NCBI GenBank assembly: GCA_016720805.1
Contig: JADKJZ010000001.1
Location: forward strand, 558,001-622,000
Direction of reading: 5' to 3'
Length of the DNA: 64,000 nt
Origin: Gemmatimonadota bacterium
GTDB lineage: Bacteria > Gemmatimonadota > Gemmatimonadetes > Gemmatimonadales > GWC2-71-9
Of the stretch, positions 1 to 8,824 are shown one piece after another. The position numbers and the translations under genes were made by a program. Within the stretch, counting starts at the first letter, position 1. The number at the start of each line of letters is the position of its first letter. Under the pieces are notes generated by a model. The model made no database searches and was not told the DNA's origin. It saw nothing but the letters and a program-made list of their open reading frames with translations.

Positions 1-1
1 G

Positions 2-691
2 CGCGCGGTCGGTCCGGAGCGCGGCTACGGGCTTGCCGGGTTGCTCGGTGGGTTCATCTCGTCGACCCTGGTCACCATGCAGTTCGCCCGGCGCAGTCGC
101 GACGAGGAGGCACATGCCGGCGCATTGGCGCTCGGCGTGATCGCCGCCTGCACCGTGCTGCCGGTCCGACTCCTGGCCATCCTTGGCGTCCTCGCCCCCG
201 CGGTCGGAGAAGCGGCGCTCCCCTATCTGATTCCGCCGGCGGTGGTCGGCGCGGTCGTCGTCGCGGTGGCATTCCGGCGCACGAAGGGCGGGGGCGAGGC
301 GGCCGAGGACGACGCCTCGCCGCTGCATGTGGTCGCCTCGGTGCGGATGGCGGTGCTCTTCTGGTTTGCCCTGATCGGCATCGAGTATCTCGAACGGCAG
401 TGGGGGAGTACCGGCGTGTATACGTCGGCCGTGCTCCTTGGCCTCACCGACATGGACGCGCTGACGGTGGCCATGGCCCGGTTGGGGGGTGCGCCGACGA
501 TGGCGGAAGTGGCCGCCACGGGTGTCGCGATCGGCGTCCTCTCCAACACGGCCTTCAAGCTGGGGCTGGGCGTGGTGCTGGGCAGTCCGGCCTTCCGGAC
601 CCGACTGGTGTTGGGGCTGCTGGTGTTGGGGGCGGTGATGGGGGTGGGGGTGGGTGGTGTAGTGGGAGATTCGATGATCGATGATCGATGA
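2..691 (+). CDS. MgtC/DUF4010-type membrane protein, C-terminal part
   Basis: This frame is already open at the window edge, so only the last 229 residues are present. They form a very hydrophobic polytopic membrane protein with about six segments. The stretch GLLGGFISSTLVT near the left end and TDMDALTVAMARL further on resemble the glycine-rich helices of the DUF4010 domain found behind MgtC-like N-termini. Those proteins have been linked to magnesium or acid stress, but no transport reaction is established. A TTG codon at 41 is internal to the family pattern and is probably not the start. The last residues (SMIDDR) and the TGA at 689-691 are encoded by a heptamer repeat, so the C-terminus looks replaced or extended by repeat DNA. 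The family call is from memory of conserved motifs. Confidence 0.6.
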   Translation, partial: RAVGPERGYGLAGLLGGFISSTLVTMQFARRSRDEEAHAGALALGVIAACTVLPVRLLAILGVLAPAVGEAALPYLIPPAVVGAVVVAVAFRRTKGGGEAAEDDASPLHVVASVRMAVLFWFALIGIEYLERQWGSTGVYTSAVLLGLTDMDALTVAMARLGGAPTMAEVAATGVAIGVLSNTAFKLGLGVVLGSPAFRTRLVLGLLVLGAVMGVGVGGVVGDSMIDDR

Positions 692-767
692 TCGATGGAA
701 CGTTTCACGCAGGAACGTGCGGCGAAGTATCTGGGGCAAATCGATCATCGATGGTCGATCATCGATC
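672..767. repeat. Heptamer repeat pair forming an inverted repeat
   Basis: Three CGATGAT units plus a partial one (672-696) are followed 43 bases later by four ATCGATS-type units (740-767). The arms 672-696 and 740-764 are complementary at 23 of 25 positions, so RNA from either strand could fold into a long hairpin. The stop codon of the upstream membrane protein lies in the left arm. The pair could end transcription before the rpsO promoter. No T-run follows, so terminator function is an inference. Confidence 0.75.
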
Positions 768-783
768 GTCGGCTGTCACCCCC

Positions 784-813
784 TTGCCTCAGACCACCCC
801 TCGGCCCTATAAT
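784..813 (+). promoter_or_regulatory. Predicted sigma-70-type promoter of rpsO
   Basis: TTGCCT (784-789) and a perfect TATAAT (808-813) are separated by 18 bases. This predicts a start near 820 and a leader of about 55 bases before the rpsO ATG at 876. The leader also holds a short frame beginning at 851 that ends on TGA 881-883, overlapping the rpsO start. Confidence 0.65.
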
Positions 814-875
814 TGTTGGCTATCCAGAATATCCTAAGTGTAAGCGCAGCATGACTCAGCGTAGGGTTCAACGGC

Positions 876-1133
876 ATGATTGAAAAGCAGCCCGTCATCG
901 AGCAGCACCGTCAGCATGAGAGCGACACCGGATCCGCAAAGGTCCAGGTGGCCCTGCTCACGGCGCGCATCAACGGCCTCACCGACCATTTCCGCACCCA
1001 CAAGAAAGACCATCATGGTCGTCGTGGGCTGTTGAAGATGGTCGGGACACGGCGTCGACTCCTCAACTACATGAAGAGCCGCGACCTGTCGTCCTACCGT
1101 TCCCTGATCGCTGAACTCGGACTCCGGAACTGA
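876..1133 (+). CDS. rpsO: 30S ribosomal protein S15
   Basis: Primary rRNA-binding protein of the small subunit, which binds the central domain of 16S rRNA early in assembly. The 85 residues match the family length (about 89) and carry its hallmarks: DTGSAKVQVALLTARI, HKKDHHGRRGLL and a basic RRRLLNYMKS helix. The ATG at 876 is the natural start, with only a weak upstream purine stretch. As in many bacteria, the next gene is pnp, but here a strong intrinsic terminator (1155-1186) lies between them, so pnp expression would depend on read-through, RNA processing or its own start site. Confidence 0.97.
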   Translation: MIEKQPVIEQHRQHESDTGSAKVQVALLTARINGLTDHFRTHKKDHHGRRGLLKMVGTRRRLLNYMKSRDLSSYRSLIAELGLRN

Positions 1134-1154
1134 CCGGGGAATGATGCTGCATGG

Positions 1155-1186
1155 GCGTCCCACGTGAGCACCGTGGGACGCTTTTT
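1155..1186 (+). terminator. Intrinsic terminator between rpsO and pnp
   Basis: A perfect 10-bp stem, GCGTCCCACG (1155-1164) with CGTGGGACGC (1172-1181), encloses a 7-base loop and is followed at once by five T residues (1182-1186). It is the only classical stem plus T-run terminator I see in the window. Confidence 0.9.
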
Positions 1187-1215
1187 CGTATTGGCGTGCT
1201 CACTGACGTGAAGGA

Positions 1216-3304
1216 ATGAAAGTGCATCGTATTGAAACGCAGTTCGCGGGTCGCCCGCTGGTCATCGAGACCGGCCGCCTCGCCAAGCAGGCCGCCGGGT
1301 CGGTCCTCGTGCAGTACGGCGAGACCACCGTGCTGGCCGCCGTGACGGTCTCACCGAACGTCACCCACCTCCCGTTCTTCCCGCTGACCGTCGAGTACAA
1401 GGAGAAGACCTACGCCGCGGGCAAGATCCCGGGTGGGTTCCTCAAGCGCGAAGGTCGCCCGTCGGACGACGAGATCCTGAATTGCCGGATCATCGACCGC
1501 TCGATCCGCCCGCTCTTCCCCGAAGGCTTCCGCCACGAGGTGCAGGTTTTCGTGACCGTGCTCTCGACGGACCAGGAGAACGAGTCGGACGTGATCGGCG
1601 TGCTGGCCGCCTCGGCCGCGCTCGCGATCTCGGAGATCCCCTGGAACGGTCCGATCGCCGCCGCGCGCGTCGGCAAGGTCGAGAACAACTGGATTCTCAA
1701 CCCGACCTTCCAGCAGCTTGAGTTCTCGGCGATGGATCTGGTCGTGGCCGGCCTCAAGGATTCGATCATGATGGTCGAGGGCGGCGCCCTCGAGGTGTCC
1801 GAGGCGGAAGTCCTCGACGGCCTCAAGGTCGCGCAGCTCGGCATCGTCGAGCAGGTCAAGCTGATCACCGACCTCGTCAAGAAGGTCGGCAAGCCGAAGA
1901 TGGCGTGGGTCGCCCCGGAGAAGGACGCGGAGCTGGTCAAGGCCGTGAAGGGCGCCGCCGAGAAGGCGATGGCGAAGGCGATGAACGCGAAGGACAAGGC
2001 CGGCCGTGCCGCCGGTGTCTCGACCGTTCGCAAGGAGGCCCAGGCCGCCCTCATGGAGAAGTTCCCCGAGCGCGTCAAGGACATCGCCAACGAACTCGAG
2101 GAAATCGAGTACCACGCCATGCGCGCGCAGATTCTTGACAAGGGCGAGCGCATCGACGGCCGCGACCTCGAGACGATCCGCCCGATCACGCCGGAAGTCG
2201 GCGTCGTCCCCCGCGTGCACGGCACCGCCGTCTTCACCCGCGGCGAGACGCAGGCGTTCGTCGCCGTCACCCTCGGCACCGCCGATGATGAGCAGCGCCT
2301 CGACTCGATCGAAGTGAAGACCGAGCAGCGCAAGTCGTTCATGCTGCACTACAACTTCCCGCCGTACTCGACCGGCGAAGTCCGTCCGCTGCGCGGCACG
2401 TCGCGCCGCGAGATCGGTCACGGCGCGCTGGCCGAGCGGGCGATTCATCCGCTCCTCCCGGCGACCGCCGACTTCCCGTACACGATCCGCATCGTCTCCG
2501 AGATCCTCGAGTCGAACGGCTCGTCGTCGATGGCGTCGGTCTGCGGCAGCTCGCTCGCGCTGATGGACGCCGGCGTGCCGATCAAGGCCGCCTGTCGCCG
2601 GTGTCGCGATGGGCCTGATCAAGGAAGGGAAGAAGGTCGCGGTGCTGACCGACATCCAGGGCACCGAGGATCACCTCGGCGACATGGACTTCAAGGTCGC
2701 GGGCACCGAGGCCGGCATCACGTCGATCCAGATGGACATCAAGATCGAGGGCCTCTCGCTCGAGATCATGACGACCGCGCTGGAGCAGGCCCGCAAGGGT
2801 CGCCTGCACATCCTCGGCGAGATGAACAAGGTCATCACCACGCACCGTGACGAGATGTCGCCGTGGGCACCGCGGATCTTCACGATCCAGATCCGCCCGG
2901 ACAAGATCGGCGACGTGATCGGCCCCAAGGGCAAGACGATCCGCGGCATCCAGGATGCCTCGGGTGCCAAGGTCAACATCGACGACACCGGCCTCATCAC
3001 CATCGCCGCCGTCGGCGCCGAGGCGGGCGACAAGGCGCGCGAGATGGTCATGGCCATCACGGCGGAGCCGGAAGTCGGCAAGATCTACGAGGGCCCGGTC
3101 AAGAGCACGACCGCCTTCGGGGCGTTCATCGAGATCATGCCGGGCGTCGAGGGGCTGCTGCACATTTCCGAGATCGACCACAAGCGGGTCGAGAAGACGG
3201 AAGACTTCCTGAAGAAGGGCGACATCGTGCAGGTCAAGCTCCTGGAAGTGGATGAGCGCGGCCGCATGAAGCTGTCGCGGAAGGCCCTCCTCCCGAAGGA
3301 GTGA
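1216..3304 (+). CDS. pnp: Polynucleotide phosphorylase, split by a one-base frameshift
   Basis: Phosphorolytic 3'-5' exoribonuclease of RNA turnover. Domain order is complete: first RNase PH domain, helical domain, second RNase PH domain (FTRGETQAFVAVTLGT, RGTSRREIGHGALAERA), KH domain (IRPDKIGDVIGPKGKTIRG, from about 2890) and S1 domain (GAFIEIMPGVEGLLHIS, from about 3076). The reading frame changes near 2587-2591. The first frame runs from ATG 1216 and leaves the family pattern after VPIKA, while PVAGVAMGLIKEG continues one base over and ends at 3304. One extra base in GGCCGCC explains it. The catalytic aspartates (TDI, DMDF, about 2650-2690) lie after the shift, so the first fragment alone would be inactive. 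An assembly or sequencing error is the likeliest cause; real inactivation is possible. Confidence 0.93.
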
Positions 3305-3315
3305 GGACACCGTCG

Positions 3316-4569
3316 GTGCGTACCGTCCAACTCGACGAAGCGCTCTTCCGCACCGACCTGCCCAACGGCCTCGTGGTCGTCACCGAACGCCTTCCCGGTG
3401 TTCGGTCGGCGGCCGCGGGGATCTGGGTTCGCACCGCCAGTGGGCACGAGACCCCCGCGAAGATGGGCGTGTCGCACCTGCTGGAACACATGGTCTTCAA
3501 GGGAACCGAACGGCGCAGCGCGCGCGAGATTGCTCTCGCGCTCGAGACGCGGGGCGGTTCCCTCGATGCGTACACCTCCCGCGACCACACCTCGTATCAG
3601 GCGCACGTCCTCGACGCCGACCTGCCGCTGGCGCTCGATGTCCTGACCGACCTGGTCCGGCGTCCCCTGCTGCGCGACAGCGACCTGAGCCTCGAACGAA
3701 ACGTCGTGCTCGAGGAGCTCAACGGCGTCAAGGACACGCCCGACGACCTCGTGTTCGAGTTGTTCGGCGAGACGATCTGGCCCTCGCATCCCTACGGCTA
3801 CTCGATTCTCGGGACCGCGGAGACGGTTGGTGCGTTGCAGGTGGCCGATCTCCGGGCGGTGCACGCCGAGGGGTACTACCCCGGCAATGCCGTGATTGCC
3901 GTGGCCGGCAACATCACCCACGAACAGGTCCTCGGCCTGCTGGAGCGGGAAGGATGGTTCGCGGGCGATGCGCGTGCGCCCCGGCCTGTGGTGGTGCCGG
4001 TCCCGGCTCGTCGCGGCATCGCGCGGGTCGAGACCGACGACCTGCAGCAGGTCCACGTCGTGCTCGGCACCGACACCGTCGGTTCCGCCGACCAGCGTCG
4101 CTGGGGGATTGCCCTGTTGACTACGGCCCTCGGCGGCGGAATGTCGAGCCGGTTGTTCCAGCGCGTGCGTGAGGAGCTGGGGCTCTGCTACGCGGTCTAC
4201 GCCTGGCATACCCATTACCGCGCGACCGGCGTCTTCGGCGTGTATGTCGGGACCCAGCCGAGCACGGCCGAGCAGGCGGTCGCGGCGATCGACACGGAAC
4301 TGACGCACCTTGCGTCGGAGGGGCTTCCGGCCGGAGAATTGGCGGACGCCAAGAGCCAGCTGCAGGGGCAGGTCATGCTGGCGCTGGAGGGAACGTCGAG
4401 CCGGATGCATCGCTTGGCGTCGCATGTCCTGCAGGAAGAACCCTACCGCCCGCTCGACGAGGTCCTTGGCCTCATCGCGGGCGTCACGCTCGAGGAGACG
4501 GCGGCGCTGGCCGCCGAATTCCTCACCCCGGCGCGGATGACTTCTGTCCGCCTCGGCCCACGTCACTGA
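3316..4569 (+). CDS. M16 family zinc metallopeptidase (processing-peptidase-like)
   Basis: Insulinase/mitochondrial-processing-peptidase-type protein of about 417 residues with two M16 half domains. The inverted zinc motif HLLEH is followed at the expected distance by the third metal ligand in NVVLEELNGVKD, so the N-terminal half should be catalytically competent. The C-terminal half has the usual GGGMSSRLFQRVREELGLCYAVYA segment. In bacteria such enzymes often sit downstream of pnp, as here; the natural substrate is generally unknown. GTG 3316 is preferred over GTG 3301 because GAGTGAGG (3299-3306) sits 9 bases upstream of it, whereas 3301 overlaps the pnp stop with no room for a ribosome site. 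No signal peptide is seen, so it is probably cytoplasmic. Confidence 0.9.
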   Translation: MRTVQLDEALFRTDLPNGLVVVTERLPGVRSAAAGIWVRTASGHETPAKMGVSHLLEHMVFKGTERRSAREIALALETRGGSLDAYTSRDHTSYQAHVLDADLPLALDVLTDLVRRPLLRDSDLSLERNVVLEELNGVKDTPDDLVFELFGETIWPSHPYGYSILGTAETVGALQVADLRAVHAEGYYPGNAVIAVAGNITHEQVLGLLEREGWFAGDARAPRPVVVPVPARRGIARVETDDLQQVHVVLGTDTVGSADQRRWGIALLTTALGGGMSSRLFQRVREELGLCYAVYAWHTHYRATGVFGVYVGTQPSTAEQAVAAIDTELTHLASEGLPAGELADAKSQLQGQVMLALEGTSSRMHRLASHVLQEEPYRPLDEVLGLIAGVTLEETAALAAEFLTPARMTSVRLGPRH

Positions 4570-4591
4570 CCTTCACGGAAGCGAGCAGATC

Positions 4592-5704
4592 ATGCTGATC
4601 GGCGTACCGAAGGAAATCAAGACGAACGAAAATCGCGTCGGGCTCGTCCCGTCGGGTGTCGAGGCCCTGGTGCGCGAGGGGCATGCGGTGCAGGTCGAGA
4701 CCGGGGCCGGCATCGGCAGCGGCTTCAGCGACGAGAACTATGTGGCGGCGGGCGCGACGATTGCGCCGAGTGCCGACGCGACGTGGGCCAACGCGGACAT
4801 GGTCATCAAGGTGAAGGAGCCGATCGCGGTCGAGTGGCCGCGGATGCGTCCGGGCCTGGTGATGTACACCTACTTCCACTTCGCCGCCGACGAACCGCTG
4901 ACGCGCGCGGTCATGAAGTCCGGTGCCATCGCGGTCGCCTACGAGACGGTGCAGCTCCCGGGCGGCCAGCTGCCGCTGCTGACGCCGATGTCGGAAGTGG
5001 CCGGTCGCCTCGCGGTGCAGGAAGGGGCCAAGTACAACGAGAAGCTCTTCGGCGGCCGCGGCGTGCTGCTCGGCGGCGTGCCCGGCGTGAAGCCGGCCAA
5101 GGTCGTGATCATCGGCGGCGGCGTGGTCGGCATCAACTCGGCCAAGATGGCCGCCGGCCTCGGCGCCGACGTCACCATCCTCGACACCTCGCTCGACCGG
5201 CTCCGCTACCTCGACGACGTGCTGCCGGCGAACGTCGACACCGTCTTCTCGAACCGTCACAACATTCTCGACGCGGTCAAGGACGCCGACCTGATCATCG
5301 GCGCCGTCCTGATCCCGGGGAAGAAGGCGCCGCACCTGATCACCAAGGAAGACCTCAAGGGAATTCCCGACGGCTGCGTGATCGTCGATGTCGCCGTGGA
5401 CCAGGGTGGCTGCGTCGAGACGATCAAGCCGACCACGCACGAGAATCCGACGTACTTCGTCGAGGGCGTCTTGCACTACGCCGTCGCCAACATGCCGGGC
5501 GCGGTGCCGCGCACGTCGACGCTGGCGCTGACCAACGCGACGCTGCCGTATGCCATCAAGCTCGCCAATCTCGGCTGGAAGGACGCCTGCCGCCAGGATG
5601 GCGCGCTCAAGCTCGGGCTGAACGTGGTGGACGGGAAGATCGTCTACGCCGGTGTCGCCGAAGCCTTCGGCCTCGACTGCACCGATGTTGACAGCGTCCT
5701 CTAG
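4592..5704 (+). CDS. ald: Alanine dehydrogenase
   Basis: Catalyses the reversible NAD-dependent oxidative deamination of L-alanine to pyruvate and ammonia. The 370 residues match the family exactly: N-terminal MLIGVPKEIKTNENRVGLVP, substrate lysine in VIKVKEP, catalytic histidine in YTYFHFAAD, and the NAD-binding Rossmann motif VVIIGGGVVGINSAK, with the family segment NMPGAVPRTSTLALTNATLP near the end. It lies 22 bases after the M16 gene, and the following dut start lies inside its last codons, so all three are probably co-transcribed. Substrate choice rests on overall similarity; I see no feature of the related PNT alpha subunit. Confidence 0.96.
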   Translation: MLIGVPKEIKTNENRVGLVPSGVEALVREGHAVQVETGAGIGSGFSDENYVAAGATIAPSADATWANADMVIKVKEPIAVEWPRMRPGLVMYTYFHFAADEPLTRAVMKSGAIAVAYETVQLPGGQLPLLTPMSEVAGRLAVQEGAKYNEKLFGGRGVLLGGVPGVKPAKVVIIGGGVVGINSAKMAAGLGADVTILDTSLDRLRYLDDVLPANVDTVFSNRHNILDAVKDADLIIGAVLIPGKKAPHLITKEDLKGIPDGCVIVDVAVDQGGCVETIKPTTHENPTYFVEGVLHYAVANMPGAVPRTSTLALTNATLPYAIKLANLGWKDACRQDGALKLGLNVVDGKIVYAGVAEAFGLDCTDVDSVL

Positions 5705-6152
5705 CCCAGACGGTCCCATCGAACTCCTCGTCGTGCGATTGCCGCACGGCGAGGGGTTGCCGCTTCCGGGCCGGGCCACCGCGGGGGCGGCGGGGATGGA
5801 CATCCTGTCGGCCGTGGATGTGACGATCGCGCCTGGCGCGCGCGGGCTGGTGCCCACCGGGTTGTCGGTCGCGGTGCCGGATGGCTACGAGTTGCAGCTG
5901 CGGCCGCGGTCGGGGCTCGCGCTCAAGCACGGGATCACCCTGCCCAACACCCCGGCGACGATCGACTCCGACTATCGTGGCGAGCTCCAGGTGATCCTGA
6001 TCAACCTGGGTGATGCCCCGTTCGTGATCGCGCGGGGCGACCGGATCGCCCAGGCGCTGGTCCAGCGCGTGGAGCATGTGGTCTTTCGTGAGGTGGGGGA
6101 ACTGCCACCGAGCGGACGCGGGGCAGGGGGGTTCGGGAGCACGGGGCGGTGA
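5685..6152 (+). CDS. dut: Deoxyuridine 5'-triphosphate nucleotidohydrolase (dUTPase)
   Basis: Hydrolyses dUTP to dUMP and pyrophosphate, preventing uracil incorporation into DNA and feeding dTMP synthesis. All five trimeric-dUTPase motifs are visible in order: AAGMDILSA, PRSGLALKHGI, TIDSDYRGELQ, RGDRIAQALVQ and the C-terminal P-loop-like RGAGGFGSTG. ATG 5685 gives a 155-residue protein of normal size and overlaps the ald end by 20 bases. An in-frame GTG at 5652 would add 11 residues not expected in the family. Methionine replaces the more usual tyrosine in motif I; this occurs in some bacterial members. Confidence 0.96.
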   Translation: MLTASSSPDGPIELLVVRLPHGEGLPLPGRATAGAAGMDILSAVDVTIAPGARGLVPTGLSVAVPDGYELQLRPRSGLALKHGITLPNTPATIDSDYRGELQVILINLGDAPFVIARGDRIAQALVQRVEHVVFREVGELPPSGRGAGGFGSTGR

Positions 6153-6158
6153 ATGCCC

Positions 6159-6179
6159 GCGAACAGCGAACAGCGAACG
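6159..6179. repeat. Three tandem GCGAACR heptamers
   Basis: GCGAACA, GCGAACA and GCGAACG follow each other exactly in the leader between dut and the racemase gene. There is no clear inverted partner. It shares the strict 7-base period of the other intergenic repeats in this window and lies just upstream of the GAGGGG ribosome site of the next gene. Confidence 0.7.
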
Positions 6180-6194
6180 GTTGAGGGGCGTGTG

Positions 6195-6893
6195 ATGACG
6201 AAGAAGCTCGGACTGGTCGGCGGCATCAGTTGGGTCTCGACCATCGACTATTACCGCATCATCAACGAAGGCGTGAATGCCCGGCTCGGCGGACTGAACT
6301 TCGCCGAATGCGCCATCGTGTCCGTGAACTTCGCGGACTTCGTGCGGAACAACACCGCAGGCGACTGGGACGCGACGGCGGACCTGCTGGCGACCGCGGC
6401 CGAGCAGCTGAAGGCCGCCGGCGCAGAGGGGATCGTCCTCTGTGCCAACACAGCGCACGCCGTGGCCGATCAGGTTGGGCAGCGGGTCGGGCTGCCGTTG
6501 ATCCACGTCGGCGACGCCACCGCGGCGGCCATCCGGGCCCGGGGCCTGACCCGCGTCGGGCTGCTCGGCACGCAGTTTACGATGGAGTTGCCGTTCTACC
6601 GGGAGCGGCTCCAGGCCCATGGCATCGAGATGCTGGTCCCCGACACACAGTCCGAGCGCGATTTCATTCAGGCCACGATCCGCGATGAGCTCGGCCGCGG
6701 GGTGATCCTTGCCGAGACGAAGCGCCGATACCTGCAGGCGATCGACGACTTGCTTGCCCGCGGCGCCGAGGGGATCATCCTTGGTTGCACCGAGCTGCCG
6801 TTGATTCTCAGCCAGGCGGACCTCGCCGTGCCGGTGTTCGACACGACCCGGATTCATGCCGAGGCGGCGGTCGAGTTCGCGCTCTCGTCCTGA
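6195..6893 (+). CDS. Aspartate/glutamate racemase family protein
   Basis: A 232-residue two-domain cofactor-independent racemase. The two catalytic cysteines are visible, one per half: VLCANTAH and ILGCTELPL. The N-terminus LGLVGGISWVSTIDYYRIIN is typical of the aspartate racemase/RacX-like branch rather than MurI glutamate racemase. It may make D-amino acids for peptidoglycan or a stress response, but substrate is not readable from sequence. ATG 6195 is chosen because GAGGGG (6183-6188) precedes it by six bases. An ATG at 6153 in the same frame would start inside the heptamer repeat and has no ribosome site. Confidence 0.88.
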   Translation: MTKKLGLVGGISWVSTIDYYRIINEGVNARLGGLNFAECAIVSVNFADFVRNNTAGDWDATADLLATAAEQLKAAGAEGIVLCANTAHAVADQVGQRVGLPLIHVGDATAAAIRARGLTRVGLLGTQFTMELPFYRERLQAHGIEMLVPDTQSERDFIQATIRDELGRGVILAETKRRYLQAIDDLLARGAEGIILGCTELPLILSQADLAVPVFDTTRIHAEAAVEFALSS

Positions 6894-7006
6894 ATGTTGC
6901 CTCCAGTCCCTCCTTCGCACTGTGGGTGATTTGACGATCGGTTGATCGTCCCCCGGTAGCCTCGACGCTCGCGTGATGACCTTCACCCGAGTCCCCGAGG
7001 CGCCCC

Positions 7007-8137
7007 ATGATCTCCCGATTGGCCGTACCCCGCCTGGCCGCCGTCGTCGTCCTGACCTGCTGGCTGACCGCGTGCGGAACCGACACCCTCCCGGTCGTGC
7101 CGGCCCCGGCCGAACCGGGCTACCGCTCCCTCCACGTGCAGGACGAGGCCTCCCTGGGCGTCACCGCCACAGGGATGATGGCGGGGATCGGCTGTACCCC
7201 CGTGATTGGACGGCCCGACTCCACCGCCATCGCCCTCCCGCTCCTCGCTGGCAAGTTCAAATTCTACCGCTGCCACGGCGTCCGTACGGGCACCCTCCTC
7301 GCGACGGTGAAAGCGATCAGGGCGGTCACGGCCAGGAACCCGGTCTGGGCGTCGGCACTGTCCGGCGGGGCAGGCGGATCCCCGTACTACGAGTACGACC
7401 ACACGGAGTGCGTCTGGCAGGACTCGGCACCGCCGGAGTATGGTCAACGGATCAACGATGACGGCGATTTCGAGGTGTTTGTCCGGGTGGACGCCCAGCC
7501 CGGCAGCTGTGCGTGGCTGGCGATCTTCACCTACAAGGTGCCCGGAGGCGATGGCGCCGGCGCCCCAACGGGGTCGTGGGGACCATCGGGACCGACCCAG
7601 CCGCTGAACCCGCTGATCCCGCCGTCTGAGCCGTTGATGCCCGATTCGATCTGGACCGCAGCCGATGAATGTGATCACCTTGTCACGGGGTGTCTGGTGA
7701 AACTCGACGAACGACAGGGGCTGTATTTCCAGCAGGCGCTCGACCTGGTTGACCCCACGCATCCGACGTGTCGCACGGCGCTTGGCGCCATGCGCAGCGC
7801 GCTCGCGGCGGGGAAGGTGTTCATCGGGAGTATTGACATCCCTGATGGTGCCGACAAGGATCATTCGGCGATCACGGATGTGCCGCTCGACAAGGCAACG
7901 GGCCAGCGCCGCTTTGTGAGCATGCACTTCGACCAGGACGCTTATCGCCTGGTCAAGGAGCGCGGCCGGGCGGGGATGGAAGGGTTCGCCCGCCTCATGC
8001 TGCACGAAGGGATGCACGCGTTGCTCTATGTACATTCGAGCGCAGATGGACGGTCACCTGCCGGATACTACTCAACCCCACCGTTTGACCTCTTCAATCC
8101 CGGCAGCTCCGTGAACGGTTGCCTGAGGACACGCTGA
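7007..8137 (+). CDS. Lipoprotein with HEGMH motif, putative metallopeptidase
   Basis: A 376-residue protein of unknown function. The N-terminus is a lipoprotein signal (WLTAC, lipidated Cys23), so it should be anchored on the periplasmic side of a membrane. The middle is rich in Gly and Pro (about residues 180-215), and several cysteines suggest disulfides. Near the C-terminus, LMLHEGMHALL (His333, Glu334, His337) fits the HExxH zinc-peptidase signature within a hydrophobic helix, so a secreted zincin-like peptidase is plausible; the third ligand is not obvious. Its TGA overlaps the ATG of the next lipoprotein, implying a two-gene unit. A weak TTGACG (6931) and TAGCCT (6957) lie upstream but 20 bases apart. 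I do not recognise a named family. Confidence 0.65.
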   Translation: MISRLAVPRLAAVVVLTCWLTACGTDTLPVVPAPAEPGYRSLHVQDEASLGVTATGMMAGIGCTPVIGRPDSTAIALPLLAGKFKFYRCHGVRTGTLLATVKAIRAVTARNPVWASALSGGAGGSPYYEYDHTECVWQDSAPPEYGQRINDDGDFEVFVRVDAQPGSCAWLAIFTYKVPGGDGAGAPTGSWGPSGPTQPLNPLIPPSEPLMPDSIWTAADECDHLVTGCLVKLDERQGLYFQQALDLVDPTHPTCRTALGAMRSALAAGKVFIGSIDIPDGADKDHSAITDVPLDKATGQRRFVSMHFDQDAYRLVKERGRAGMEGFARLMLHEGMHALLYVHSSADGRSPAGYYSTPPFDLFNPGSSVNGCLRTR

Positions 8138-8766
8138 TGTCAGCTCCACGCCGCGTGATCGGCTCGCTTCTGTTCGCGCTCTTGGGTGGGTGCGCCCACC
8201 GCCCCCCGGGGGCGGGGAGCCCGCCATCCATCGGGGCACCGCAGGTGACCATGTCGGCCCCTGCATGCGCTGCCTTGGCGGTGGTGCTCGATTCGCTCGC
8301 CGCTGGCCAGCGGGGGGAGTACCCACTGCTGGCCGACGCGACGATCGCGTACGGATCGTCCAAGTACGTGCCAGAGTTCTTTCGACGGGTGCGAGCAACG
8401 CCCGGCCTGCGAGACGACACGTGGACCAGCTTCCTCGCGCGCAATGAGGCGCCGGAGCGTGTCTGCCCAGTACTGCCAGGCCAGGGAACCGCAGTGACCA
8501 CCGCGAGCCCGTTAGCCCCGTGGGCGACAATCGCGGCGGCACACCCGAAGGCGACCGGATTGTACCTCCCGTCGAGCGCAGGCGTGTCACCAGACGGGAA
8601 CCAGGTGCTGTTCGTAGTCCGCATGCGGTCGTCCCCATGCGGCTCCTCTCGCCTCGTCGCCCTGGTCGACAGGGATGCAGGCGCGCGCTGGAGGATCACG
8701 AGCCTCTTTGATGACGGGGTCGTTGGCGATTGCCTAGTGCCGCTCGGGAAGCCGCCAGGGTCCTGA
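8137..8766 (+). CDS. Hypothetical lipoprotein
   Basis: A 209-residue protein with a short lipoprotein signal ending LLGGC (Cys19). The ATG at 8137 overlaps the previous stop codon and has GAGG 8 bases upstream; an in-frame ATG at 8119 inside the previous gene would spoil the signal peptide. The mature part contains scattered cysteines and the segment LFVVRMRSSPCGSSRLVALVD, which looks like beta strands. No catalytic motif is seen. Being translationally coupled to the HEGMH lipoprotein suggests the two act together at the cell surface. Function unknown. Confidence 0.6.
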   Translation: MSAPRRVIGSLLFALLGGCAHRPPGAGSPPSIGAPQVTMSAPACAALAVVLDSLAAGQRGEYPLLADATIAYGSSKYVPEFFRRVRATPGLRDDTWTSFLARNEAPERVCPVLPGQGTAVTTASPLAPWATIAAAHPKATGLYLPSSAGVSPDGNQVLFVVRMRSSPCGSSRLVALVDRDAGARWRITSLFDDGVVGDCLVPLGKPPGS

Positions 8767-8784
8767 CCCGCAACCCTCCCAAGC

Positions 8785-8824
8785 GAACGGCGCATCGCGA
8801 GAACCTCTCCGCGATGCGCCGTTC
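8785..8824. terminator. 15-bp perfect hairpin between convergent genes
   Basis: GAACGGCGCATCGCG (8785-8799) and CGCGATGCGCCGTTC (8810-8824) form a perfect 15-bp stem with a 10-base loop. It lies 18 bases after the lipoprotein stop and about 90 bases from the end of the opposing M14 gene, so it could terminate both transcripts. There is no T-run. Confidence 0.7.

Noticed and set aside
2584..2611. Programmed ribosomal frameshift in pnp
   Set aside because: The change needed is +1, there is no slippery heptamer, stop codon or downstream structure typical of programmed shifting, and pnp is not known to use one.
6153..6194. Earlier ATG start of the racemase gene
   Set aside because: It would translate the GCGAACR heptamers and lacks a ribosome site, while ATG 6195 has GAGGGG at the right distance.
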